Positions 1-5,963 are shown, counted from the first letter of the stretch. The stretch is 6,645 nt of DNA from Bacillota bacterium (GCA_023456995.1 JAEWNU010000045.1:1-6645), one strand, 5' to 3'. The notes: a model not told the origin generated them from the letters alone. Program-made: numbers and translations.

Positions 1-97
1 CCTTTGTTTGTTACACTTTGATTCTTTCTTGGCACAACTATACTATACCCGATGATTGTAAGAAAATATCGTAAAATATTTATATAAATTATTAATT
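1..97 (-). other. AT-rich untranslated leader of a gene lying left of the window
   Basis: No convincing reading frame occupies this stretch. Read on the minus strand it runs from the CIRCE box to the window edge and ends in AACAAACAAAGG, which could be the first half of a Shine-Dalgarno sequence. That suggests a minus-strand gene begins just outside the window. The plus strand offers no gene downstream, only the reversed end of nth. The identity of the outside gene cannot be seen; CIRCE-controlled genes are usually groES-groEL, hrcA-grpE-dnaK or other chaperone and protease genes. Confidence 0.45.
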
Positions 98-124
98 TTA
101 GCACTCTATTTATACGAGTGCTAA
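98..124 (-). promoter_or_regulatory. CIRCE operator (HrcA binding site)
   Basis: The sequence is TTAGCACTC, nine bases, then GAGTGCTAA. This is a perfect match to the CIRCE inverted repeat in both arm sequence and spacer length. CIRCE is the operator of the heat-shock repressor HrcA in Firmicutes and many other bacteria. The only place for a controlled gene is leftward on the minus strand, because the plus strand runs into the terminator and 3' end of nth. Box identity is very secure; the controlled gene is inferred. Confidence 0.95.
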
Positions 125-149
125 ATAAAACGGGAATGAGATAAAACAA
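122..149 (-). promoter_or_regulatory. Possible sigma-A promoter overlapping the CIRCE box
   Basis: On the minus strand TTGTTT (144-149) and TATTTA (122-127) are separated by 16 bases, and the -10 overlaps the first bases of the CIRCE box. Such an overlap would let HrcA block RNA polymerase directly. Both hexamers are imperfect, so the exact promoter is uncertain. A promoter somewhere in this AT-rich stretch is expected from the operator. Confidence 0.35.
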
Positions 150-177
150 AACCGTCCCCGGTATTGGGGCCGGTTTT
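148..177 (-). terminator. Rho-independent terminator of nth
   Basis: The arms AAAACCG (148-154) and CGGTTTT (171-177) pair, followed after one mismatch by CCCC (156-159) with GGGG (166-169), leaving a six-base loop. On the minus strand the stem is followed by a T-rich run (TTTTGTTTTATC). It lies about 40 bases beyond the nth stop codon, where a terminator for that gene is expected, and it separates nth from the CIRCE-controlled unit. Confidence 0.8.
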
Positions 178-219
178 AGAATATGGTTTTCGCGCGTTCG
201 TTAGGATTGATGCTGAACC

Positions 220-855
220 CTATTTGCCTTTCTGCCCAAAGCGGCAGACCGGTGCCATGACGCAGATGTCGCACTGGGGGCGGCGGGCAACGCACACAGC
301 CCGCCCGTGCAGCACCAACCGGTGGCAAAAATCGTTGGACTCTGCCATCGGCAAACAAGCGCGCAGCTCATTTTCACACTTGAGCGGGTCCTTGGTGGTG
401 GTCAGCCCCAACAGGTTTGTGATGCGGATACAGTGGGTGTCGCACACGACGGCGGGCTGGTGATAGACGTCCCCCACGATGAGGTTGGCTGTTTTGCGCC
501 CCACGCCGGGCAGACGGGTGAGCTGTTCAATAGAATCGGGCACCACGCCGCCAAATTCGTCGAGCAACATCTGTGAGAGCGCCACAATATCCCGCGCTTT
601 GGTTTTGTAGAGGCCGCAGCTTTTAATAACTTCACCGATTTCTTCGGGCGTCGCCGCCGCCAGTGCCTGAAGCGTCGGATATTTTGAAAACAGCTCGGGG
701 GTTACCATATTGACGCGTGCATCGGTGCATTGCGCTGAGAGCCGCACTGCGATTAAAAGCTCATGCGGCTTTTCGTATTCCAGCGAACAGATGGCGTCGG
801 GGTAGGCTTCTTTTAAAAGGCGCACCGCCTCGGCGGCACGTTGTTTTTTGGTCAT
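220..855 (-). CDS. nth: Endonuclease III, DNA glycosylase/AP lyase
   Basis: This is a base-excision repair enzyme that removes oxidised pyrimidines from DNA and nicks the resulting abasic site. The 211-residue length equals that of the Escherichia coli enzyme. The helix-hairpin-helix motif LPGVGRKTA lies at about residues 115-123 and contains the catalytic lysine K121. The catalytic aspartate is D139 in CDTH. The C-terminus carries the [4Fe-4S] loop as C188-X6-C195-X2-C198-X5-C204, exactly the family spacing. The start is fixed by AAGGAGGA (861-868), five bases before the ATG. It lies 71 bases after the upstream lipoprotein gene on the same strand, so read-through from that promoter is possible. 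All key residues are present and the gene looks intact. Confidence 0.97.
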   Translation of the reverse strand: MTKKQRAAEAVRLLKEAYPDAICSLEYEKPHELLIAVRLSAQCTDARVNMVTPELFSKYPTLQALAAATPEEIGEVIKSCGLYKTKARDIVALSQMLLDEFGGVVPDSIEQLTRLPGVGRKTANLIVGDVYHQPAVVCDTHCIRITNLLGLTTTKDPLKCENELRACLPMAESNDFCHRLVLHGRAVCVARRPQCDICVMAPVCRFGQKGK

Positions 856-876
856 GGATATCCTCCTTAAAACGAA

Positions 877-890
877 CCGGCAAAAGCCGG
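877..890 (-). other. Short hairpin between the lipoprotein gene and nth
   Basis: CCGGC, four A residues, then GCCGG forms a five-base-pair stem just upstream of the nth ribosome binding site. On the minus strand it is followed by TTCGTTTTAA, a weak U tract. It could be a leaky terminator between the two genes or a structure in the nth leader. The stem is short and the function is not established. Confidence 0.3.
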
Positions 891-926
891 AAGGGTAAAA
901 AAATTAATGTTCTGAATCGATAGCCG

Positions 927-2519
927 CTAGGCTTTTGGGGTAAGCGGCTTGACATTGATCGAAAAGGCCGTAACTTCGCTGGCAGCATTCTGATAGATGA
1001 CGTCCACCGGCTCCCAGTTGGGAGCTTTATCAAGGTTGTAGCGACTGTTGATGATCGCACCCTGATTGTAACCCATGAATGCGCCGACCCATTCGGCAGG
1101 CACCATAGTTTTAACATAGACCGAGGCTTCACAGTTTTCGACGCTTCCCTCGACCGAGAAGCCGCAAAAACCGCCGATGGCGCGCGGCGCGCCGTAAATC
1201 TGGCCTGAAACCGCGATAACCTCACCCTCTGCTTTGCAGCCGGAAAGGATTGCACCGTGCAGCGAGCCTGCAAAAGCGCCCAACTCGCTGTCACCCGCGA
1301 CGCTGACCTTGACGGTGCAGTTGGTGACGCGGGCAAAGGACGCCTCCTCGCCATTTTGATAGTTGCCGATTTTGCCAGCAAGGCCGCCGGTTTGATAGTT
1401 TCCGATAACCTTTCCTGAAACATGGCAGTTGCTAACCTGCCCCATGCAGCGACCCGCCAGCAGACCGGTTGCAACCTCCGCGGCTGCGGGCGGTACTGTG
1501 ACAGGCGTTGAGACAGAGGCGTTTTCAAGCGTGAGGTTTTTAACCTCGCCACCTGGGCTGATCACCGAGAAAAAGCCGCCGATCAGCGGGGCGTCGGGAG
1601 CTTCGGGTGCGGTGAGCGTAATGCGCAAATTGCGGATGGTGTGACCCTGCCCGTCAAACACGGCGTTGAAGCCCTGCGGGCTGTCGTCGCGGATATCGTT
1701 TGGCATAAGCGGGCGGTTTGTTCCAATAGGCGTGAAGGGAATACCTTCTAAATCAAGGTCGCATTCCAGTAGATAGCGCTTTTGCTGCGCCTGCCGGTCG
1801 CCGGAATTGATTGCCGCCGCCAGATTTTGCAGGTCATCGACCGTTGAGATACGCACTGTTTCATACTGTTCCCTGAGCAGAGCGGGTTCAAACAGGTTTG
1901 TCACCGCTGCAATCCGCCAGACGGTGTCGTTCTTGTGGTAAATCCGGCTCACCGGTTCAGCTGGCTCTTCTTGCAGCACCATAGGAATAAAGTGGTACTG
2001 CACGCTGCGCAGCGCACCGCCGTCGGGTGCTACGCGCGCCAGCGTCAGCAGGTAGCTACCGTCTGCTTCGGGCGCGGGCAAATTTTCGGGGCCTTTTAAC
2101 GCGTAGGGCAGAGCGGCGTCGTAGGTCGGGGAGTAGTCAAGCGTATACTGCTCATTGTGCGGCGCAATATCTACCCCGAAAAACAGGTTGCAAATTACTT
2201 CGGCTGTCGGCTGGGGCAGAGAATAGACTGTTTCACCCTGCGTATCTGTTTTTTTCAGAGCGCCGAGTAAATCGTTTTGTGCCAGCCAGCCATAGGCGTA
2301 GCCGACGGTGGTGCCGTAGTCGGTGCCGTCCCAGTCCAGCCCGCCGCAATAGGCTTCATAAACCCCAGCGGCAAACAGCATGTCCGACAGTGCCGCCGAA
2401 GCAGGCGAAGGAGGTTCCTGCGCACTTTGAGAAGAGGATGTTCCGGGCTTTTGGCAGGCGCAGAACAGAATCAGCAGTGCGGCCAGTACGAATGAACGAA
2501 GGCGAACCGAGCGCAGCAT
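927..2519 (-). CDS. Predicted lipoprotein with GLUG-type repeats
   Basis: This is a 530-residue exported protein of unknown function. Residues 1-22 form a signal peptide with basic residues (R3, R6, R8), a hydrophobic core and FCAC, so C22 is the likely lipidated cysteine; phenylalanine at -3 makes the lipobox imperfect. A Ser/Pro/Ala-rich linker (about 27-43) follows, then a unique domain (about 45-210) not recognised. The segment FTPIG...FDGQGHTIRNLRI (262-300) is the usual lead-in to GLUG repeats of M26-like surface proteins. About six repeats follow, near 314, 352, 378, 413, 449 and 478, each a G-[FL]-[FAC]-[AG]-type turn followed by a strand such as VSNCHVSG or VENCEAS. They probably stack as a beta-helix. 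No protease motif was seen. The start is supported by GAGGG (2526-2530) six bases before ATG. Its role may be surface adhesion or carbohydrate contact, but this is inference. Confidence 0.85.
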   Translation of the reverse strand: MLRSVRLRSFVLAALLILFCACQKPGTSSSQSAQEPPSPASAALSDMLFAAGVYEAYCGGLDWDGTDYGTTVGYAYGWLAQNDLLGALKKTDTQGETVYSLPQPTAEVICNLFFGVDIAPHNEQYTLDYSPTYDAALPYALKGPENLPAPEADGSYLLTLARVAPDGGALRSVQYHFIPMVLQEEPAEPVSRIYHKNDTVWRIAAVTNLFEPALLREQYETVRISTVDDLQNLAAAINSGDRQAQQKRYLLECDLDLEGIPFTPIGTNRPLMPNDIRDDSPQGFNAVFDGQGHTIRNLRITLTAPEAPDAPLIGGFFSVISPGGEVKNLTLENASVSTPVTVPPAAAEVATGLLAGRCMGQVSNCHVSGKVIGNYQTGGLAGKIGNYQNGEEASFARVTNCTVKVSVAGDSELGAFAGSLHGAILSGCKAEGEVIAVSGQIYGAPRAIGGFCGFSVEGSVENCEASVYVKTMVPAEWVGAFMGYNQGAIINSRYNLDKAPNWEPVDVIYQNAASEVTAFSINVKPLTPKA

Positions 2520-2557
2520 AGCAATCCCTCGACTTTCTTAGTTTTATCTTTATTTTG

Positions 2558-2586
2558 ATTATACCGCGCATAAAAGCAAAAAACAA
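2558..2586 (-). promoter_or_regulatory. Sigma-A promoter of the GLUG lipoprotein gene
   Basis: On the minus strand TTGTTT (2581-2586) and a perfect TATAAT (2558-2563) are separated by exactly 17 bases. The predicted start of transcription would be about 30 bases before the lipoprotein start codon. Nothing in it suggests a special operator. Confidence 0.75.
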
Positions 2587-2606
2587 CGCAAAACGCCTCG
2601 AGGGCG
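2577..2606 (-). terminator. Possible weak terminator overlapping the next promoter
   Basis: On the minus strand CGCC (2603-2606) pairs with GGCG (2594-2597) around a five-base loop, followed by TTTTGCGTTGTTTTTT. It could end transcripts of the Asn/Cys-rich gene. The stem is only four base pairs, and the T-rich run doubles as the -35 region of the lipoprotein promoter, so the call is weak. Confidence 0.25.
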
Positions 2607-2631
2607 GTACGCGCTTCTTGCGGATATAGCA

Positions 2632-2710
2632 ATCCCGCAGCGGATGCCAAGCCTCGACTCATCCGACGTATACCGGCGTTGAGTTTAAGAGGGCGCATTC
2701 TCTGCGGGAT
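2632..2710. repeat. Nested inverted repeats in the non-coding gap
   Basis: ATCCCGCAG (2632-2640) is the exact reverse complement of CTGCGGGAT (2702-2710). Inside and directly abutting the first arm, CGGATG (2641-2646) pairs with CATCCG (2660-2665). Folded as RNA on either strand this gives a nine-base-pair closing stem stacked on a six-base-pair hairpin, with a 36-base single-stranded stretch. No recognised riboswitch or RNA family fits by eye. It may be a 3' structure of the Asn/Cys-rich transcript, a small RNA, or a relic of a small inverted-repeat element. Confidence 0.45.
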
Positions 2711-2751
2711 GACAAAAGAGGGGGTGTAGGCTAGGTATTGACTGCCATAGG

Positions 2752-3195
2752 CTAACAGCAGCAGTTGTCTTGCCAGTCGTTTCGGCAGCGGCTGTGGTGT
2801 CTATGGTTGTGGTTCGAGCTGTTGTCGGGAATCTCTGCGAAAACCGGCCAGAACGGGGAGCGCGTGCAGTTGTTATTGGACGTGCTGACACCTGCGACGG
2901 CGTTGTTGTTTCCCCGGCCATGATTGTGGCCACAGTTATTCGTGCTGGCGCCTGCAACGGCGTTGTTGCAGTTTGGGCGGCAGTTGCAGCCACAGTTGTT
3001 TGTGCTGACGCCTGCAACGGCATTGTTGGAGCCTCGACCACGACCGTGGCCCCAGTTGTTATTGTCCATGGAGGCGCGTTGGTTTGTGTCCCCGCATCTG
3101 CGTCCGTCAAAGGCATTTGTATTGTTATTCGTGTCGGCGACGGTGCTTGTTTCAGAAGCGGATGCGACAGAGGCGCTGTTACATCTGCAAGGCAT
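2752..3195 (-). CDS. Asn/Cys/His-rich protein with three 20-residue repeats
   Basis: This 147-residue protein is not recognised. About one residue in five is asparagine (31), with 13 cysteines and 7 histidines and no leucine, lysine or tyrosine. Residues 46-65, 66-85 and 86-105 are three tandem repeats of pattern NN[WC]G-x6-[SCN]-NNAVAG[VA]ST. Between them lie Cys/His/Gly/Arg patches such as CGCNCRPNC, and the tail has HNHRHH (129-134) and ends in three cysteines. No signal peptide or membrane segment is present. GGGAG lies about ten bases before the ATG, supporting this start and strand. The long open frame on the opposite strand is valine/alanine-rich, as expected for an antisense shadow. 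The composition would suit a disulfide- or metal-linked structural protein, and its position divergent from spoIIGA suggests a spore-surface role; both are inference. Confidence 0.7.
   Translation of the reverse strand: MPCRCNSASVASASETSTVADTNNNTNAFDGRRCGDTNQRASMDNNNWGHGRGRGSNNAVAGVSTNNCGCNCRPNCNNAVAGASTNNCGHNHGRGNNNAVAGVSTSNNNCTRSPFWPVFAEIPDNSSNHNHRHHSRCRNDWQDNCCC
2881..3060 (-). repeat. Three in-frame 60-base tandem repeats
   Basis: Units start at 2881, 2941 and 3001 with a period of exactly 60 bases. About the first 28 bases of each unit (plus-strand order) are nearly identical, as in CGTGCTGACACCTGCGACGG and its variants, and the last dozen are similar too. The middle of each unit varies. 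They encode the 20-residue repeats of the Asn/Cys-rich protein. Conservation at DNA level suggests duplication by slippage or recombination, so copy number may differ among strains. Confidence 0.9.
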
Positions 3196-3225
3196 ATTCT
3201 ATCAACTCCCAAAAAAGGTTTGCTT

Positions 3226-3253
3226 CATCCTATGCCAAAGCAGTAAAAAAGGT
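3226..3253 (-). promoter_or_regulatory. Sigma-K-like promoter candidate for the Asn/Cys-rich gene
   Basis: On the minus strand AC (3252-3253) and CATAGGATG (3226-3234) are separated by 17 bases. The sigma-K consensus in Bacillus is AC, 16-17 bases, CATANNNTA; here the last base differs. It lies about 30 bases before the start codon. No good sigma-A promoter was found for this gene. So short a motif occurs often by chance, so this is only a hypothesis. Confidence 0.25.
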
Positions 3254-3318
3254 TTCAGAACCGGGCTGAACCCACTGGCAGCGAAAAAAATTTTATACGC
3301 CAAGCGCATTAAAAATTT

Positions 3319-3326
3319 TTAGACAA
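3319..3326 (+). promoter_or_regulatory. Possible upstream Spo0A box
   Basis: TTAGACAA matches the Spo0A box TTCGACAA (reverse of TTGTCGAA) at seven of eight positions. A second weaker candidate, ATGGACAA at 3369-3376, matches six of eight. In Bacillus the spoIIG promoter has upstream Spo0A sites in addition to those at the -35. Distance and phasing here are only loosely comparable. Confidence 0.35.
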
Positions 3327-3402
3327 ATTCTGGCTTGGCCCCTAAAAACCGCATTCTAATCCAATTTTATGGACAAATGCCTCGGCGTACAACCTCTGCG
3401 GT

Positions 3403-3436
3403 TTTGACAATTATTGAACCCTTGGCGCGGTATACT
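3403..3436 (+). promoter_or_regulatory. spoIIG-type promoter with long spacer and Spo0A box
   Basis: A consensus TTGACA (3404-3409) and near-consensus TATACT (3431-3436) are separated by 21 bases rather than about 17. The Bacillus subtilis spoIIG promoter is known for the same feature, with a spacer near 22 bases; it is read by sigma-A only when Spo0A~P binds over the -35. Here TTTGACAA (3403-3410) matches the Spo0A box TTCGACAA at seven of eight positions and overlaps the -35. TTATTGAA (3411-3418) is a weaker box in the opposite orientation. The -10 ends 23 bases before the spoIIGA start codon. Confidence 0.75.
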
Positions 3437-3459
3437 CATGTGTACAAGGGGGGAGAGCC

Positions 3460-4326
3460 TTGCCTACAGTTGTCTATGTCGATATTTTGCTTGTCATTAA
3501 TTTTATGGTCGACTTTATATTGCTGCGGATTACGGCACTATTCATCCGCCGTCAGCCGGTGTTTTGGCGGCTGTGTCTGGCAGCTGTTCTCGGCGCTTTG
3601 GGTGCGCTGATTATCTTTGTGCCGGTTTATAATCGCGTCGTGCTGCTGCTTTATAAGCTGGTTCTTACTATTGTTATGTCGGTTGCCGCCTTTGGGTGCA
3701 AAGGCTTAAAACGCGTTATGATGTCGGTATTTTGCCTTTTCACCGTCAGCCTGCTCACCTCCGGGCTGTTGCTGTTATTATCAGTGACTATGCGCCCGCG
3801 GGGGATGCTGGTTTCTAAAGGGGCGGTATACTTTGATATAGGCGCGGCGGCGCTCATCGGATGTTGCATCGCGGCTTATTTTATTGCAGGTGGCCTTGCT
3901 GGACTACTGGCGCGCAGCGCCCCCAAGGGAACGCTGTGCGAAATTACCGTGCTGCACGCAGGGGCGGTGAGCGTCTTCCCCGCGCTTGTTGATACTGGAA
4001 GCAACCTAACCGAGCCATTTTCACACTGCCCGGTTATCGTCTGCGAAGAGCGGGCGCTGGGTAGCGCGATGCCGTCGGAGCTAAAAAACTTCAATCTTGC
4101 AGAAACGCGTACGCAGGGGCTTCGCCTAGTGCCTTATAAAACGCTCAACTCCATCGGGCTGCTGCCCGCATTTATCCCGGATACCTTGCTGGTGCGCCTA
4201 CAGGGGGAGAGCGCCAAAAAAGTAGGCGACTGCTATATCGCCGTCCTGGATAAACCGCTTGGGTCGGACGATAACCGCGCCGTTTGCAATCCGCAGATGC
4301 TGGTACAAAATTTTATTTTAGCGTAA
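3460..4326 (+). CDS. spoIIGA: SpoIIGA, membrane aspartic protease that processes pro-sigma-E
   Basis: SpoIIGA sits in the sporulation septum and cleaves the pro-sequence from sigma-E in the mother cell, on a signal from the forespore. The 288-residue protein has about five membrane segments in its first half (near 4-24, 36-56, 61-78, 88-110 and 123-148). A C-terminal protease domain follows, with the aspartic protease motif LVDTGSNL (catalytic D178) and the conserved segment RLVPYKTL (222-229). The start is TTG at 3460, behind AAGGGGGGAG (3446-3455). It is preferred because the family-typical N-terminus VYVDILLVINFMVDF would be lost from the next in-frame ATG, at residue 16. sigE begins 34 bases after the stop, as in other sporeformers. 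The gene looks intact. Confidence 0.95.
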   Translation: MPTVVYVDILLVINFMVDFILLRITALFIRRQPVFWRLCLAAVLGALGALIIFVPVYNRVVLLLYKLVLTIVMSVAAFGCKGLKRVMMSVFCLFTVSLLTSGLLLLLSVTMRPRGMLVSKGAVYFDIGAAALIGCCIAAYFIAGGLAGLLARSAPKGTLCEITVLHAGAVSVFPALVDTGSNLTEPFSHCPVIVCEERALGSAMPSELKNFNLAETRTQGLRLVPYKTLNSIGLLPAFIPDTLLVRLQGESAKKVGDCYIAVLDKPLGSDDNRAVCNPQMLVQNFILA

Positions 4327-4360
4327 GCTATAAAGTACAGAAAGTGGGGGCGTAAACATC

Positions 4361-5089
4361 ATGAAAAAATCAGTGGGGACACTTTGCGGGGCGTTGCGGC
4401 TGCAGCTTTATCTGATATTGCTGCGCTTAGGGTTCACCGAAGCGGTACACTACATACACGGCCCCGAAACGCTGCCCGCACCGCTTTCGCGCGAGGAGGA
4501 GCGCGTCATCTTTATCCGCCTTGAGCAGAAGGACCATGAGGCGCGTCAGCAGCTTATTGTGCATAACCTTAGGTTGGTGGTGTATATTGCGCGCAAGTTC
4601 GAAAGCTCCGGCCTCGGGGTGGAGGATCTCATTTCCATCGGCACCATCGGGCTGATTAAGGCCGTGAACACCTTTTGCCCGAGCAGGGGCATTAAGCTGG
4701 CTACCTACGCCTCGCGCTGCATCGAAAACGAAATTCTCATGTATCTGCGCAAGTGTCAGCCTTTAAAAAACGAGGTCTCAATCGACGAGCCTTTGAACAT
4801 CGACTGGGATGGCAACGAACTGTTGCTCTCAGACGTTTTAGGCACCGAGCCCGATTCCATCAACCGCCCGATTGAGCAGGACGCAGAAAAAAGCATGTTG
4901 GCAGACGCCATCAACAAGCTCTGTGAGCGGGAACGCCTTATTATGCAGCTGCGCTTCGGCTTTTTAGACGGAAAAGAACGCACCCAAAAGCAGGTGGCCG
5001 ATATGATAGGCATCAGTCAATCGTATATCTCCCGGCTGGAAAAACGCATCATTAAGCGTCTGCGGCGCGACCTTGACAAGGTGATGTAA
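4361..5089 (+). CDS. sigE: Pro-sigma-E, early mother-cell sporulation sigma factor
   Basis: Sigma-E directs RNA polymerase to early mother-cell sporulation genes. The 242-residue protein is close in length to the Bacillus protein. A basic, hydrophobic pro-sequence occupies about residues 1-30 (KK at 2-3, [12 protein letters not shown]) and should tether it to the membrane until SpoIIGA cuts it, probably near EAVHY (27-31). Region 2 includes [12 protein letters not shown] (69-80), [17 protein letters not shown] (89-105) and [19 protein letters not shown] (112-130). The family signature [20 protein letters not shown] (142-161) follows. Region 4 contains the helix-turn-helix near 207-231 ([20 protein letters not shown]). 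G-rich sequence at 4344-4350 is the likely ribosome binding site. It is cotranscribed with spoIIGA. The usual neighbour sigG is not present downstream. Confidence 0.97.
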   Translation: MKKSVGTLCGALRLQLYLILLRLGFTEAVHYIHGPETLPAPLSREEERVIFIRLEQKDHEARQQLIVHNLRLVVYIARKFESSGLGVEDLISIGTIGLIKAVNTFCPSRGIKLATYASRCIENEILMYLRKCQPLKNEVSIDEPLNIDWDGNELLLSDVLGTEPDSINRPIEQDAEKSMLADAINKLCERERLIMQLRFGFLDGKERTQKQVADMIGISQSYISRLEKRIIKRLRRDLDKVM

Positions 5090-5118
5090 ACAAAAACTGA
5101 ACTAAAGTAGCGACTCAG

Positions 5119-5159
5119 TGCAAAAAGCCTCTCCGAACAGATCGGAGAGGCTTTTTGCA
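5119..5159 (+). terminator. Rho-independent terminator of spoIIGA-sigE
   Basis: The arms 5119-5136 and 5142-5159 form a perfect 18-bp inverted repeat around the loop ACAGA. The core is GCCTCTCCGA/TCGGAGAGGC flanked by A5 and T5 tracts, so it should work in both directions. It starts 30 bases after the sigE stop and could also stop minus-strand transcription arriving from the RraA-like gene. The region from here to 5279 holds no gene that I can see. Confidence 0.93.
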
Positions 5160-5279
5160 TATAGGGGCTATTGAATTCGAAGGGGAATTAAGTTATCGGA
5201 TAAGATTTATCGTCTGCGTTTTTCGGCTGCCAGGCAGCAGGTCACGCAAAGCAGCTTAGGCTTTTAGTATCAAAAATGC

Positions 5280-5963
5280 CTAATCCTCTGTGCAACCAAG
5301 CGCCGCAAGCTTCTGATCTACCCAGGGTCGAACATAAGTAAGATCTCTTTCCATGGTATCTAAAATAGTCTGTTCAGTGGCTTTTAATGCATTGACTTTT
5401 TCAAGTATTTGCTGTGCCTGAGACAGCGGAATGACAATCACACCGTCTCCGTCTCCTACGACTATATCTCCGGGGTGAACTACCCGCTGGCCGACAGTGA
5501 CAATGCCACGGATTTCGCCGGGGCCATTTTTGTAAGGCCCGTTTGGCGTAATGCCCTTAGCGTAAACGAAGAAATCCGCCATTTTACCAATTTCTTCGGC
5601 GTCTCTAATGCTGCCATCAACCACAATACCCGCAATCTTGCGCAGTCTGAGGTAGTTGGCCATAATTTCGCCGAGAATTGAGCGCTCCGGAGAGCCTCCG
5701 GCATCTATCATGATAATATCGCCGGGTTGTGCCAGGTCAAGGGCCTTGTGGAACATCAAATTATCGCCCTCAGGAACCTTCACCGTAAAGGCAGGCCCAG
5801 CTAATACCCCGGAATTGTTTCCGATCCTTTTAATGTCCCACGAAACCGCAGCAATCCTTCCCATGCAATCGTCGATATTCGCGACTGCATGCTTTGAGAA
5901 CGCTTCAATCAGCTTTTTATCCGGCCGCTCAAAATCTTTGTATATATGGCATCCAATATTCAT
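5280..5963 (-). CDS. RraA-like protein, HMG/CHA aldolase or oxaloacetate decarboxylase family
   Basis: This 227-residue protein belongs to the RraA/4-hydroxy-4-methyl-2-oxoglutarate aldolase family. Members are either metal-dependent lyases of pyruvate-type oxo-acids or, in Escherichia coli, inhibitors of RNase E. Family landmarks are GPAFTVKV (56-63), GDIIMIDAGG (81-90), GEIMANYL (98-105), VVDGSIRDAEEI (114-125), RVVHPGDIVVGDGDGVIVIP (160-179). R120 and D121, with E124, fit the R-D-X2-E/D part of the motif linked to lyase activity; E99 sits 21 residues before R120. This favours a catalytic enzyme over an RNase E regulator. Old names such as demethylmenaquinone methyltransferase are misannotations. 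AGGAGGA (5971-5977) precedes the ATG. It lies 40 bases after the transporter gene, suggesting one operon. The true substrate is unknown. Confidence 0.88.
   Translation of the reverse strand: MNIGCHIYKDFERPDKKLIEAFSKHAVANIDDCMGRIAAVSWDIKRIGNNSGVLAGPAFTVKVPEGDNLMFHKALDLAQPGDIIMIDAGGSPERSILGEIMANYLRLRKIAGIVVDGSIRDAEEIGKMADFFVYAKGITPNGPYKNGPGEIRGIVTVGQRVVHPGDIVVGDGDGVIVIPLSQAQQILEKVNALKATEQTILDTMERDLTYVRPWVDQKLAALGCTED

Noticed and set aside
39..44. Plus-strand TATACT as a -10 element
   Set aside because: A poor -35 (TTGATT or TTTGAT) is the best partner and no plus-strand gene follows before the reversed nth gene.
922..949. AGCCGCT/AGCGGCT inverted repeat over the lipoprotein stop codon as a terminator
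   Set aside because: The loop is 14 bases and the nearest T run on the minus strand is about 20 bases further on, so it lacks terminator form.
761..1552. 263-codon minus-strand frame overlapping nth and the lipoprotein gene
   Set aside because: It lies in another frame of two well-supported genes, is rich in Arg/Ser/Pro as shadow frames are, and would destroy the nth start.
2881..3060. Regular 60-base repeats as a CRISPR array
   Set aside because: There are only three units, the repeats are in frame and coding, the conserved parts are degenerate, and no cas gene is near.
2770..3246. Long open frame on the plus strand opposite the Asn/Cys-rich gene
   Set aside because: Its product is a monotonous Val/Ala-rich sequence, as expected from reading Asn- and Cys-rich codons backwards. 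No good ribosome binding site precedes it, whereas the minus-strand frame has one and encodes regular repeats.
3299..3339. Inverted repeat GCCAAGC/GCTTGGC as a terminator
   Set aside because: The loop is 27 bases and no U tract follows on either strand, and no gene ends here. It may be a chance pairing in the divergent promoter region.
5227..5239. GCTGCC-A-GGCAGC palindrome downstream of the RraA-like gene
   Set aside because: A one-base loop cannot form as drawn and no U tract follows on the minus strand, so I do not call it a terminator.
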